Assembly: GCF_021462225.1 (NCBI RefSeq)
Contig: NC_061812.1
Span: 44,435,363-44,499,362, forward strand
Direction: 5' to 3'
Source of the DNA: Girardinichthys multiradiatus
Taxonomy: Eukaryota > Chordata > Actinopteri > Cyprinodontiformes > Goodeidae
Length of the DNA: 64,000 bases
Part shown: piece by piece, positions 34,609 through 45,285 of the stretch
Position numbering within the stretch: position 1 is the first letter of the stretch
How the letters are laid out: each line of letters begins with the position of its first letter
Translations under genes and position numbers: made by a program
The notes under the pieces: model-generated
Seen by the model: the letters and a program-made list of their open reading frames with translations, nothing else
The model's database searches: none
Told to the model about the DNA's origin: nothing

Positions 34609-34858
34609 CGAGTCCCGACCCCAGGCCTGGCTCCAGGGTGGGACCCTGGCTCGCCGTACAGGGCAGTGTCACGTGCCTCGATTGTATGGTCCTCATGAAG
34701 GTGTCTTAAACTGCTCTTTGTCTGACCCATCACCCAGAGCCTGTTTGCCATGGGAGACCCTACCAGGGGCATTTAAGCCCCAGACAACATAGCCTCTAGG
34801 ATCATTCGAGCACTCAAACCCCTCCACCACGTGAAGGTGGCGGTTCAAGGAGGGGGAC

Positions 34859-36062
34859 AAACTATTAATTAACTAAACAAATAAATAGTTATTATGATTA
34901 ATATTTAATACGTCCAAAATTTTGCTTTAAACTGTAGTTGTATTGTTTACCTGCCTGGCAGATGGTCCATTGCGATGTCACAGTAGCCTGATGTTAGAAC
35001 TACGGAGTACATGGGGACCAAATTATGCATAAGTGCAGCAGTACTTTTTGTGCTAAATTGAGTGCTAAAACCTTTTTTCTAGAAGCGAGTGATCCCCTTT
35101 TTAGAATTTAGAGAAAGGTAGTTTAATTCAAAATAAGGTGTTTTAGAGTAAAGGGGGCTGGCCTCTTTACTGTGAAACTGACAGTTTATTTGGCTTATTT
35201 GTAAAGACACAATATTTACATTTACATTTGTTTTCAATCTATAAATGATTCAAATTTGGGTATTTAGTTCAGCATCACTGTGCCATACCCTACACTTGCA
35301 GCAAGCTATTTTTAGTAGCCGCTAAAGCAGGTATGGGTATTTAATTTTGAATATTTTAGTGGTTAATAAAGTGTTGCTGAATAAATAAATAATTACACAA
35401 ATTTGTTATTAAAAAAATGTGTGTATTTATGATAAAGCCTTTTTTTGGACAGCACGGAGGGTGGGAAGGGAACTGAGGAAATAGTGTAGGTGAACAGAGT
35501 AGCAAAACAGATAGGACGCCATAAGCTAAATCTCTGAAATGTGTTATTAGGCTAAGATAAAAAAAAGACTTCTACTTGATTAAGAAAAAACAAAAAAAAA
35601 CTCATATTTTTAAATACATTTTATAATCTGACTTTAGTAAATCTACAACCAAAAATGTTTTTCTGAGGTTCAAGATCATTTAAGAAAAAAGACCTCTCTG
35701 CACATAGTGAACAGTTGACTGTGATTCTAACTTTTTTTTCCTTCTGGAAAATCTAAAAAACAAAAACATAAAAACTTGCTGTACATCAGTCGAGCCAGGC
35801 CCTTGGCTGAAACTTTATAGGACTCAACCAATCCAGCAACAGATTATAGTGTGTTTATTAAAACAATCCACACAAATTCATAAGAAAATTAAAATCTTAA
35901 AAGCAGCCATTTTAAGGCTGTAAATATTACATTCTTGCATACATAATTTTCCTAGAAAATCGAAGCCATAGCCTGGATATCCGTTTGGTAACAACTTTTT
36001 TCGGCCTTCCAAACAAATGTACAAAATTTAAAGAATGTCATTGGCAATGGCTGTTCTATGTC
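34859..36062. other. no recognised gene
   Basis: AT-rich. 35790-35870 and 35960-36060 may belong to the retroviral relic on the right, but I see no motif to prove it. Confidence 0.45.
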
Positions 36063-37375
36063 CTAACAGACTATTTTCTGAACAATGGAGCCACTGCACT
36101 CCCATTTAGAGAAGTGCCCCCACCCCCTCCAGCAATCTCTGCAATCAGAATATACAAGCACTATTCTTCCTATGTCCTGCCACTTGAGTTCTTTATCCTT
36201 GAATAAAGATATGTGTGGAGGTGTCCACATTTTGCAGGGATTCCTAGTGTCTTCCACTAACACTACTTCAGCAACTGACGTACTGTTCCCATCTGCATAA
36301 ACATAAGTTACCATAACTTTTGTAGGGGTTACTTTAGTTAATGCTTCTTCATAAGTTTTATCTGGTCCAGGAGTATTTTTGTACCACACGGTAATATGTA
36401 GATCATCTGATCTTGTAATCGAGTAATGACATTTCTTCCTTCTTTTAATAAAGTTGTCCCTAGGCGTGGCTTATTCGGAACGTCCAGTGAGTAGTGGTAA
36501 TAAGGTGGTCCCACTCCTTTTAAGACGAAATAATCTCCTTGGCTGAGTTCTGCTTTTCTCTTTACTACAATATGTCCTTCTGAGGTCGGAATTAATGCTA
36601 ACCCCAGATGTAGTAATCCATCTCATCCCAATAGATTCACCGGACACTCAGGGAACATTAGAATAGATAGCTGGCATGACTGTCCATTGGGATCTCTTAT
36701 CCAAACTGGTTCAGACTCACAGACCTGTGTCAATTTCCCACTAGCTGACCTTACTGTTATTTGCTGATCACTAAGTCTGGAATTTGGGATTGTTTCTCTA
36801 CAGGTAGTCCTGCATGCTCCGGTATCACAAAGAAAAGTAATTGATTTTCCATTGTACAGTAAGGTAACTTCAGGTTTTATGCTATCTAGGGAGAGAAGGT
36901 CCTGGAAATTTAGGAGGACATCCTGCCCCTGTGTTTTTGTTTTTTTGTTTTTATCTGTGTCTGAGGTACTAGGAACAATTTCACTTGTTTTCTGTCCTAG
37001 TCATGCTGAATCATTATTTCTCCTCTCAGGACAGTCTCTGGCCAGATGTCCTTCTATCCCACAGCACCCTGCGATTTTGTCCTCTGCCTCTAAATCCTCC
37101 TCTTACTCTGTTGTTTTGATAATAAATCTGTTCTTCTTCTTCTTCTTCTTGCTGAAAAAAGGTGTTGACTATCTTTTTTTGTTTTTTACCCTTCAGTACT
37201 TTTTCTGCATGGAGGGCATGATTTACATAGTCTTCTAGATTTGCTGTGGGGAACCCTATAAAATGTCTCCTTACCCAGGTATTAATTGCATCCCTGGAAC
37301 CAGCATGTAGTGCATTTTTTAACTGCTGTCGATAAGCTCCTTGCTCGTTTTCATCTTCTTGTAGACCACTATGTA
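36063..37375 (-). pseudogene. endogenous retrovirus relic: gag end, nucleocapsid, protease, pol start
   Basis: Minus strand, 5' to 3'. 37375-37180: capsid C-terminal segment with an ALHAGSRDAINTWVRRHF word and a helical, lysine-rich end. 37150-37020: acidic run, an RG-rich stretch, then a zinc-knuckle-like GCCGIEGHLARDC word whose first cysteine position is out of frame. 36830-36600: retropepsin-type protease with the active-site DTGA at 36826-36815. An in-frame stop follows directly after LLG at about 36625, so the protease is broken. 36389-36063: one open frame of 108 residues that continues the polyprotein before the polymerase. Reverse transcriptase, integrase and env are absent. In an active virus this region makes structural proteins and their maturation protease. 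The relic is truncated at both ends and shifted in frame. It is class I-like (gamma/epsilon) by appearance only. Confidence 0.75.
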
Positions 37376-37519
37376 AAAAAAAAACGTGTCATGCCATGAA
37401 CCTCCGTGACACGCTGTATCAACAGCCTTCAGCGTCTCAAAACAATAATAAAAAAAACTAGAATATTTCGGAAGAAATTTAGACGGGGCCTGCCTCTTGG
37501 TGCGTGCGTCGCGGACCGG

Positions 37520-38180
37520 AGCTTGCTAATTTTTTATTGTCTATGCTATTATCAGCTTAAAATATTACTAATGACTCTGGAAGACTGAGGCTTTTATTTT
37601 GAAATTTTCAGTAAGCCTTATTTTAAATGGCCAACATGGTCCTATTTTCAACACTGGGTGAGCTCCAACATTAGTGTGAAGCCCAGTCCTGAAATGATCT
37701 ATTTTGTAAAATGCAAAGGCTTTTATTTTGTAGAGCATGTTTTGTCTTATTTTGAAAGTCCAGCATGGTTGTACTTTCAGGTCTGAGTTGGTTCCATTAG
37801 TTAAATAGAACCCACTTGCTATTTAAAAATCATTTTCTATGCACTTGTCAGCTCACAAAATCCATAGTAACTATGGAAGGTTGAGGCTTTTATTTTGAAA
37901 GTTTCAGTAATCCTTATTTCAAAGGTCCCCTATAGTCCTATTTCCTACAATGGGTGAGCTCCAACAGTAATGTGAAGCCCAGTCCTGCAATGATCTATTG
38001 TTTAAAATGTAAAGGCTTTTATTTTGCAGAGCATGTTTTGTCTTACTATGAAAATCCACCATGTTTGTCCTTTCATGTCTGGGTTATTTCTATTAGTTAT
38101 ATAGAACCTGCTTGCTATTCTAAAACCATTGTGTATGCTATTATCAGCTTTAAAAAATCATTATTAAACTTGGAGGGTTG
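37520..38180. repeat. ~296-bp tandem repeat, 2.2 units
   Basis: Unit 1 starts near 37520, unit 2 near 37816 and a partial third near 38112. TGTGAAGCCCAGTCCTG lies at 37675 and again at 37971, exactly 296 bp apart. GAGGCTTTTATTTTGAAA and CTATGC-TTATCAGCT words show the same period. Units differ by perhaps 15 percent, so the duplication is old. It lies between the retroviral gag relic and the LTR. Confidence 0.85.
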
Positions 38181-38381
38181 ATGAAAGAAATTGACCTTTA
38201 GGGTTAATCACTGTTGTGTGGATGTTGGAACAGCAGTACATGCTGTTTAAGTTCCCCACACAACATGGCCGCCATGTACTTGCCTCCTATGAAGATGGTC
38301 AAAGGGTTAGGGGTCGGGTCAAGTTTAAACCATAGAAATTAATGAAAGAAGAAAAGAAGAAGGTACTAAAATGGTGGCTGG

Positions 38382-38973
38382 TGTGGAAGAGGGCGGTCTT
38401 ATCAATGAGCTAAAACAATTAACACAGAACTCAGAGAAATCTCTCTTCCCAGCCTTCACGGGGGGAACTTTTATTTCTTACAGCGCACAGAAAATCTTCA
38501 TCAAAAAATTCCAAATATCCCTGCTTTTCAGTCCTTACAGGGCGGTTTTATACAGATACAAAGCATTGATGTGTATTTGGTCCTCTTTGACCAATTGAAA
38601 TCATCATACTCATTTACGTAAAACGTTTGGCATCCACAACATTGATTCTCGGTCGCAGTTCCAGAAATACACTCCTGCCAGACATTTGGACGAGATCAGA
38701 TTGTCCTACGTGACAGTTTACAATAACAATTTTATCACTTATCTGGATGCAAAACTCTAATGTCAGAGTGACCTGGCAGCAGTTAGGGGTATCACAACTT
38801 TCCCAGCTGAAACACAATAACAAGCCTCTTATCATTCCTCATTCCTGAGCTCAACTGGACCCTTGTTATTTCCTTTTTTGGCTGTGCAGGGCTCGAGGTC
38901 CAGGAATAGTCTGCCTGAGACACACAAACACTTTTTAACCCCTTAAAAATGCTTCCACAATGGTTCCATTACA
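38382..38973 (-). repeat. retroviral-type LTR, minus strand
   Basis: On the minus strand this starts TGTAATGGAACC (38973) and could end CTCTTCCACA (38382). It has a TATAAAA box at 38553-38547 and an AATAAA poly(A) signal at 38475-38470, about 75 nt further on, the spacing expected for a short R region. The strand matches the gag-protease relic at 36063-37375 and it lies upstream of it, so it may be the 5' LTR of that provirus. No primer-binding site could be recognised, so the link is inference, and the left boundary is approximate. Confidence 0.6.
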
Positions 38974-39597
38974 GATGTGCGCAAAACTTTGTCAACATTC
39001 TGCCAATGTCGAAAAAACACAACTGCTGTGTTTACAATAAATAAGAAATACAATTAAAGTCCCACGTGAATATGTTTGTTCATGCGATAACTCATTAAAA
39101 AACATGGTGGCGACACATATAAACACTTGTCAACACTTGTAAATGCTCGCATTTCTTTGCTTTTTGGAATCTAAAATGGTGGGAATGCCCCATATTGCAA
39201 ACAAGATTTAAAAAACACTCCATGCCGCGCTATCATCCTCCTACTACTTCCTGTCATCTTCTTCATCTATTTTGCCAGTAGTACCATCCGGTTCTTGATC
39301 ACGTGACTCATGTGATGCGAAAAAAGTGTTTCCATTGCAGTTTTGCAAAATTCACCAATTTCAATACGGCCAAAAAAACACCTCATCCTTGCGCAAAAAG
39401 GTTTTAATTGAAAAATTGCTGTTTCCATTAAGCGATTTTTTTTTTTTTTTTGAAATTACAATTTCTGCAATTTGATGATCCATGGAAATGCAGCTACTGT
39501 TACTAATGGAAAACCTTTAAACGGGAGTGGAATTAATCCAAGTGGCACTGAGTAGGGACTAGTGGAAATGGTCTTGGATGAGTGTAGGCTGCTCAAT
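38974..39597. repeat. dispersed repeat, including a copy of the 44-61 word
   Basis: 39499-39563 is the inverted partner of the repeat at the window start: TTACTAATGGAAA followed by CACTGAGTAGGGACTAGT. Upstream, 39330-39450 holds TTTCCATTGC and TTTCCATTAAGCG words in a MITE-like context. No coding content. Confidence 0.4.
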
Positions 39598-40530
39598 TTT
39601 CAGGTCCTGCAGACTTTTTAATGTTGTGTAACTGAAAAAGCCCATTTTCTTTCTTAGAGATCTTAAATCCAGACAGGGGGTCTGATGAGAGGAGGGTGGT
39701 TGGTGCATGGGGAGCTGTGTGTGAATGTGTTGTGGACGAGTTAGTGGGAAGTATGAACTGCTGCTTTTCCAACCTGCAGTAGAGGCTGTTAAGGTCGTCT
39801 GCCAGACGAGTATTCTGCGCCGGGTGGGGGTACAGGCTCCTGTAGCTAGTTAGGTTTCTGAGACATTTCCAAACTGAAGCAGAGTTGTTAGCTGAGAAGC
39901 AGTGGCGATTGATCTAAGACTGCAAGGGAAGCACAGCTTCCCCTAAAATGTCAAAAAACAAGTGATCAAATATATACTGTTGTGTGTACATGTCATTGAC
40001 TAAATATGCGCTACAACGCGCTCAACTTTTGTTCAGAATCAGCTTCTTATCACTGGTAACGACGCGGCTCTCCTCTCATTCATTCCCGCAGCTTCACAGT
40101 GCTTTAAACAGTGAGTTCAATAGCGAAGCAAAAATGATGGGCTTTGTCCCGCCCATCGGACTGCCCATCAGCGTCTCTGGGAGTCTATGGGGCAGCCTCG
40201 GCTGCAGCGAAACGAGACGAGTCATTGGATAAATGCTGGGCTTTGTCCCGACCATCGCATGCTCAGCGTCTTTGGGGGTCTATGGGACAGTGGGCTGGCC
40301 TCGGCTGGCCCGGACGCTCAGCTTCTGCATGATGATTGGATGATCTGTCTGAGGCTGAATCCCTTTTTGATTGACATTGAAATGAGCGAATCAGCAATCT
40401 TGAAATTGAGCTTCCCCTCCTTGAAAGACCAGCATCCGCCACTGCTGTGAAGCTGTTTTTTTTAGCTTGGTATGCTCTTCCTGACCTGCTTATGCATGGA
40501 CCAGTCTCCACTCTTGTAAGCCTGAATTGC
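39598..40530 (-). pseudogene. LINE (CR1/L2-like) RT upstream region, split by a hAT MITE
   Basis: On the minus strand, the 40530-40445 part reads KAIQAYKSGDWSMHKQVRKS. After the MITE, 39891-39600 reads SANNSASVWKCLRNLTSYRS, then NTRLADDLNSLYCRLEKQQF and LSSDPLSGFKISKKENGLFQ. This is the linker before the reverse transcriptase palm in CR1/Rex/L2-type LINEs. Only this portion is present, and the frame is open over most of it apart from the insertion. Confidence 0.65.
39900..40444. mobile_element. hAT-type MITE, 545 bp, 8-bp target duplication
   Basis: Left end CAGTGGCGATTG, right end complement CAGTGGCGGATG, with further pairing to GGGAAGC. Flanks CTGAGAAG (39892-39899) and CTGTGAAG (40445-40452) agree in 7 of 8 positions. 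Removing it restores the LINE reading frame words. No transposase is encoded, so mobilisation would need a hAT enzyme elsewhere. Confidence 0.8.
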
Positions 40531-41104
40531 CTTAAACAGTCAAAATGAATCAATGTATTTGTCAGAGAAACAAATACGATCGCTGATTGAACAGTAAGTG
40601 TTTTTTATATACTGTAAATATAATTTCATTTGGCATAACATTTTATTTAATTTGTGTTTTATGCAACACCTTCATCTTTTATGATGTGCCTACCATATTC
40701 CACAATATAAACAATCTTTGGTCATCCTTTTGGAGCCTTCTGCATGAATTCTTTGTCCTGCCAAGTGTGGCTCAGAAATGAATCTAACTGAAGTTGAAGT
40801 TGTTGGACTGTGGAAAGAAGCTGAAGCACTTAAGAGAAAACACACGCATGTACTGTGCAAGAGTGCTAATTTCTGTGTATCCATTTTATGATGAGTGCTA
40901 AAAAAAAATTTCTGCACTCCTTTATAGCGTGAGGACTCTGGAACTCTTCGATAATTTGAGTTTGAAAGAGTATGAAGAAAACATTGTGATTTTCTGTGAC
41001 AACCTCAAGATTACAAAAAAGAATTTAAGTCTAAGCTGCATATTACTTTTTCATCTCTTGAATGAGATTATTTGTTTTATTTTTTTATTATTATTATTAT
41101 AATT
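40531..41104. other. no recognised feature
   Basis: AT-rich with a (TTA)n run near 41080-41100. Nothing else. Confidence 0.5.
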
Positions 41105-41141
41105 TTTTTCAATTCAATTTATTCCAATTCAGTTTTATTTA

Positions 41142-42762
41142 CAGGGCCTTGCAAAAGTATTCGCCCCCCTTGAACTTTTCAAGCTTTTGTCACATTTCAG
41201 GCTTCAAACATAAAGATATCAAATCCTAATTTTTTGTGAAGAATCAGCAACAAGTGGGACACAATCGTGAAGTGGAATGAAATTTATTGGATGTGTCAAA
41301 CGTTTTTAACAAATAAAAAACTGAAAAGTGGGGCGTGCAATATTATTCAGCCCCTTTACTTTCAGTGCAGCAAACTCACTCCAGAAGTTCAGTGAGGACC
41401 TCTAAATGATCCAATGTTGTCCCAAATGATCGATGATGATAAATAGAATCCAACTGTGTGTAATCAAGTCTCCGTATAAATGCACCTGCTCTGTGATAGT
41501 CTCAGGGTTCTGTTCAAACCGCAGAGAGCATCATAAGGACCAAGGAACACACCAGACATGTCCGAGATACTGTTGTGGAGACGTTTAAAGCCGGATTTGG
41601 ATACAAAAAGATTTCCCAAGCTTTCAACATCCCAAGGAGCACTGTGCAAGCAATCATATTGAAATGGAAGGAGTATCAAACCACTGCAAATCTACCAAGA
41701 CCCGGCCGTCCCTCTAAACTTTCATCTCGAACAAGGAGAAGACTGATCAGAGATGCAGCCAAGACGCTCTGGATGAACTGTAGAGATCTACAGCTGAGGT
41801 GGGAGCATCAGTCCATAGGACAACAATCAGTCATTCACTGCCCAAATCTGGCCTTTATGGAAGAGTGGCAAGAAGAAAGCCATTTCTCAAAGAAATCCAT
41901 AAAAAGTCTTGTTTAAAGTTTGCCACAAGCCACCTGGGAGACACACCAAACATGTGGAAGAAGGTGCTCTGGTCAGATGAAACCAAAATCAAACTGTTTG
42001 GCCACAATGCAAAACGATATGTTTGACGTAAAAGCAACACAGCTCATCACCCTGAACACACCATCCCCACTGTCAAACATGGTGGTGGCAGCATCATGGT
42101 TTGGGCCTGCTTTTCATCAGCAGGGACAGGGAAGATGGTCAAAATTGATGGGAAGATGGATGGGGCCAAATACAGGACCATTCTGGAAGAAAACCTGTTG
42201 GTGTCTGCAAGAGACCTGAGACTGGGATGGAGATTTATCTTCCAACAAGACAATGATCCAAAACATAAAGCCAAATCCACAATGGAATGGTTCACAAATA
42301 AACGTATCCAGGTGTTGGAATGGCCAAGTCAAAGACCAGACCTGACTCCAATCGAGAATATGTGGAAAGAGCTGAAGACTGCTGTTCACGAACGCTCTCC
42401 ATCCAACCTCACTGAGCTCAAGCTGTTTTGCAAGGAAGAATGAGCAAGAATTTCAGTCGCTGGATGTGCAAAACTGACAGAGACATACCCCAAGCGACTT
42501 GCAGCTGTAATTGCAGCAACGGGTGGCGCTACAAAGTATTAACGCAAGGGGGCCGAATAATACTGCACGCCCCACTTTTCAGTTTTTTATTTGTAAAAAA
42601 CGTTTGACACATCCAATAAATTTCATTCCACTTCACAATTGTGTCCCACTTGTTGTTGATTCTTCACAAAAAAAATTGAATTTTACATCTTTATGTTTGA
42701 AGCCTGAAATGTGGCAAGAGGTTGAAAAGTTCAAGGGGGCCGAATACTTTCGCAAGGCACTG
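41142..42762 (+). mobile_element. Tc1 family F element, complete ends
   Basis: The 1,621-bp element has TA on both sides (41140-41141 and 42763-42764). Ends start CAGGGCCTTGCAAAAGTATT (left) and CAGTGCCTTGCGAAAGTATT (right, complement). The inverted repeats extend over ~215 bp and hold an outer AAAGTATTCG and an inner AGTATTATTCGGCC-like word, again an IR/DR layout. Confidence 0.9.
41545..42541 (+). pseudogene. Tc1 family F transposase, several frameshifts
   Basis: Plus-strand pieces. 41545-41770 carries KKISQAFNIPRSTVQAIILK (HTH) and LPRPGRPSKLSSRTRRRLIR, the GRPR-like linker. 41800-42026 holds KPFLKEIHKKSCLKFATSHL, then LWSDETKIKLFGHNAKRYV with the first catalytic D. 42096-42443 holds VMVWACF-SAGTG, FIFQQDNDPKHKAKS (second D) and RPDLTPIENMWKELK (E): DD34E. 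A stop follows KLFCKEE, and the remaining C-terminus lies in frame to ATGGATKY at 42541. The probable original start codon at about 41530 reads ATA. Frames change near 41780 and 42030. Confidence 0.85.
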
Positions 42763-42944
42763 TATATAGCGCCAATTCACAACACATGTTGTCCTTAGAA
42801 GTCCTTCGTTTAATCCAATAATTAAGACTTTCCAACACTTCTAATCCTTTTTTCCTGGAAGCCTTTTGATAAGTACCCGCAATGAAAGTTTTGGCCACCC
42901 CCCCTGCCATTAGAACCAAACTCCACATTCATATTCAACTGTAA

Positions 42945-43140
42945 TAATTAGTAATAATAACCTTGATTTGTCATTGCAATTGTACATTCCAAATAAAATT
43001 CTCCTCTGCATTTAACACATTCCTTAGGGAGCAGTGGGCAGCCACTGTGCAGTGCCCAGGAATTACTTATGGCATTCTCTAGGACACAAATGCCCTGCTC
43101 CCTAACCACTAGGCCACCACTCCCCAAAACACCACATAGC
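42945..43140 (-). mobile_element. third tRNA-derived SINE fragment
   Basis: On the minus strand the head reads GGGGAGTGGTGGCCTAGTGG followed by TTAGGGAGCAGGGC, an A-box-like tRNA start. The tail contains AACACATTCC/GTGTTAAATGC words and ends near CAATTGCAATGACAAATC. The B box region is damaged. It is unlike the other two SINE types here. Confidence 0.6.
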
Positions 43141-44429
43141 AGAGGATCGTTTTGATTAATTGGCCTCTGGCTTACGGGACCACCTTGCTTCTGATGCGCA
43201 AAAGGAGGTAGTTGATTGTTTTCTTGGAAACTCTTCCCTGAACACATACACAAACACACCCATACACACAGTTAATCCACATGATTGAAGGTCATGCAAA
43301 CACATGTTACTATTACATGAATGTGGCCTGCTTTAAATCTGCATCCAGTCTTGATTTAATAAAGTTATTCAAGCAACTAGGATTTCATCTTGAGACATAA
43401 TTTTTTGTAGAGCAAAAACTGCCTTGGCACATGTAGGCAACCAGCTTTTCTATATGGCTATATGGTATGCCTTAAATACCAAGACAGGACACATGAAAAA
43501 CAAACAAATAAAAACCAAAAACCCAATCAAAATCAACTCATCTTTGCAAACTTTAGTCCACAGTTAAGGCTGTGTGTAAATATAAACAAAACTAAAAGCA
43601 ATAAAAATAAAAGCCCATAATCTGCAGTCCCAAAAGGTAAATGCAGTGGAGAAAATCATTTTTTGATCCCATCCTGATTTTGGCGATTTGGTACAAAGAT
43701 ACAGTCTAAAAAGAATCAGCACCACCATCAGTCGCTCTCTTACATGCAAGATCCGAGCAAGATCTTGCTTCATGGACAAGCAGAGACAGGTCCACAGTGA
43801 AAAACAACACTATTGGTAACATATTGCACCGTCATGAATTGAAATCTTACAGTGCCCACAAGTTGCCAGGGCCCATCTTAAATTTGCCAAAGGACATCTA
43901 AATCCGAGGTCCTTGAGTGCCCTTGTCCTGCAACTTTTAGATGCATCCCTGCAATAATACACCTAAATCAAAAGACAGAATGACCTCATTGGAATGTCTG
44001 TAACTTTTGCAAAGACCTGGTTGTTAACCGTTCATTTGATTTATGTGTGTTAGAGCAGGGATACGTGTAAACGTTGTAGAACAGTGGTACTCGGGGACTG
44101 GAGTTGCAGACCTCTGATCAAAATTATTCAAAGTAAGCTTTGGAGAGAGTTCTGGGAAGAGATCAGATCGAAATGGCCTTCCTTGGGATCAATTTGAGCT
44201 GAAGAACAAAATCCCCACAGTCAAGCTCAGTTTGGGCAATCTTATATTCTGGGTCTATTTCTCATTTAAATAGGAAAAATTTACACTTTTTCAGGATAAG
44301 ACAAAAAATATACATTTTCTTACTTTTTTATCAAAGAAAGAGTTTGTGCAAGTTATTTAAATCTCCAGTCAGATTTGGATATTAAATAATTTTCATTCAA
44401 CCAAGAACTTTGTTTCTGGTTTTGTCAGT
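43141..44429. other. no gene; possible Tc1 scrap near 44205-44270
   Basis: 44205-44270 translates on the plus strand as NKIPTVKLSLGN, reminiscent of the Tc1 NTIPTVKHGGGS segment. The rest shows nothing. Confidence 0.4.
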
Positions 44430-44580
44430 CTGCCGCAGGGCAACTGTGGCTACAATGTAGCTTACAATTGTCAGTGTGTGAATATGTGTATGAATGAGTG
44501 GATGACTGATTGTAGTGTAAAGTGCTTTGGAGTCCTTGGACTTGATAAAGTGCTATACAGTGCAGGCCATTTACCATTTG
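44430..44580 (+). mobile_element. SINE (second type) 3' end, plus strand
   Basis: Carries TAGTGTAAAGTGCTTTGGAG and GTGCTATACAGTGCAGGCCATTTACCATTTG-type tail, the same 3' end as the SINE at 17392-19236. The head is missing. Confidence 0.65.
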
Positions 44581-44799
44581 ATAGAATTAGGGACACGCAT
44601 CTTTCAAAATATCAAAAAAGTTGTAATATAAGTATCAGTGTTTGTTTTTATCTGTTTTCTGTTAGATTTTTATAAAGGAAATAGTTGTTTTTTTTATTTT
44701 TAAAAATTTGTTTTTATATCCTTCTCAATAATAAATGAAAAAATCTTTACTGGCATTACATAAATCAAACCATTTCTCTAATGCTATCACTAGCATTTT

Positions 44800-45030
44800 T
44801 CATGATTTATCTTTGGTGATTAGCTCTGAGTTTTTGAGACTGCTCTTTAGATCATTAGTTCCCTCCACAGATGCTCAGTCAGATTCAAGTCTGCACTGTG
44901 ACTTGGCCATTTCAAAATGTCAATATTTCTTCCAGTGAGAAGAAACATGTTGGCAGAACGTAGAAGATTACTTGAAACCTAAATCTGCTAGGGGTATTAA
45001 TAATCTTGGGCTTAAATGTAAAAACGTGGA
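44800..45030 (-). pseudogene. Tc1-like fragment, antisense
   Basis: CTCAGTCAGATTCAAGTCTG and TGACTTGGCCATTTCAAAA are antisense Tc1 coding words, and GGGGTATTAATAATCTTGGG near 44990-45012 looks like a terminal repeat. No frame is open. Confidence 0.5.
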
Positions 45031-45285
45031 ACAACTGTGTTCCTTCAATAAAATTAGCAATAGACAAAAGTCATAGTTGTTTATGCATACCTTATTTTGC
45101 CCACCCCCGCTGTAGTGGATTGACATCTCCCACCCTCCTGCTATAGAAGGCACATTTACAGGTTTAGGGTGGGTAAGTGAACAGCTGTAAGATTCAGACT
45201 GCTTTAAGCCTTGGGAAAAAGCGCAGTGGTCAGATGAGATGTAAATAAAGTTCTTTGGCTTAAACTTGAACCACTGTGTTAAGAG

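Larger units (their letters stand above)
31993..34858 (-). mobile_element. APE-RT LINE, nearly full-length, inactive
   Basis: A minus-strand LINE of about 2.87 kb. The 5' end, near 34858, reads CCTTGAACCGCCACCTTCAC, and the 3' end at about 31993 is GACGACGAGTATGACGAGTA-like, a short degenerate repeat tail. Endonuclease, reverse transcriptase and C-terminal domains follow in order, in several frames. The clade is uncertain: it is of the APE-bearing kind abundant in teleosts. The length suggests it is close to complete, missing only small pieces. Confidence 0.85.
41105..42835 (-). repeat. LINE/SINE 3' tail in antisense, split by Tc1 family F
   Basis: 41111-41141 reads AATTCAATTTATTCCAATTC, the antisense of a (TTGAATTGAA)-type tail. 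After the Tc1, 42763-42800 continues TATATAGCGCCAATTCACAA and ACACATGTTGTCC, matching the antisense of 48250-48300. The TA at the junction restores TTTATTTATATAGCGCC. Confidence 0.7.

Noticed and set aside
37520..38180. 296-bp repeats as a CRISPR or gene array
   Set aside because: Long units without spacers or open frames. Treated as a tandem repeat.
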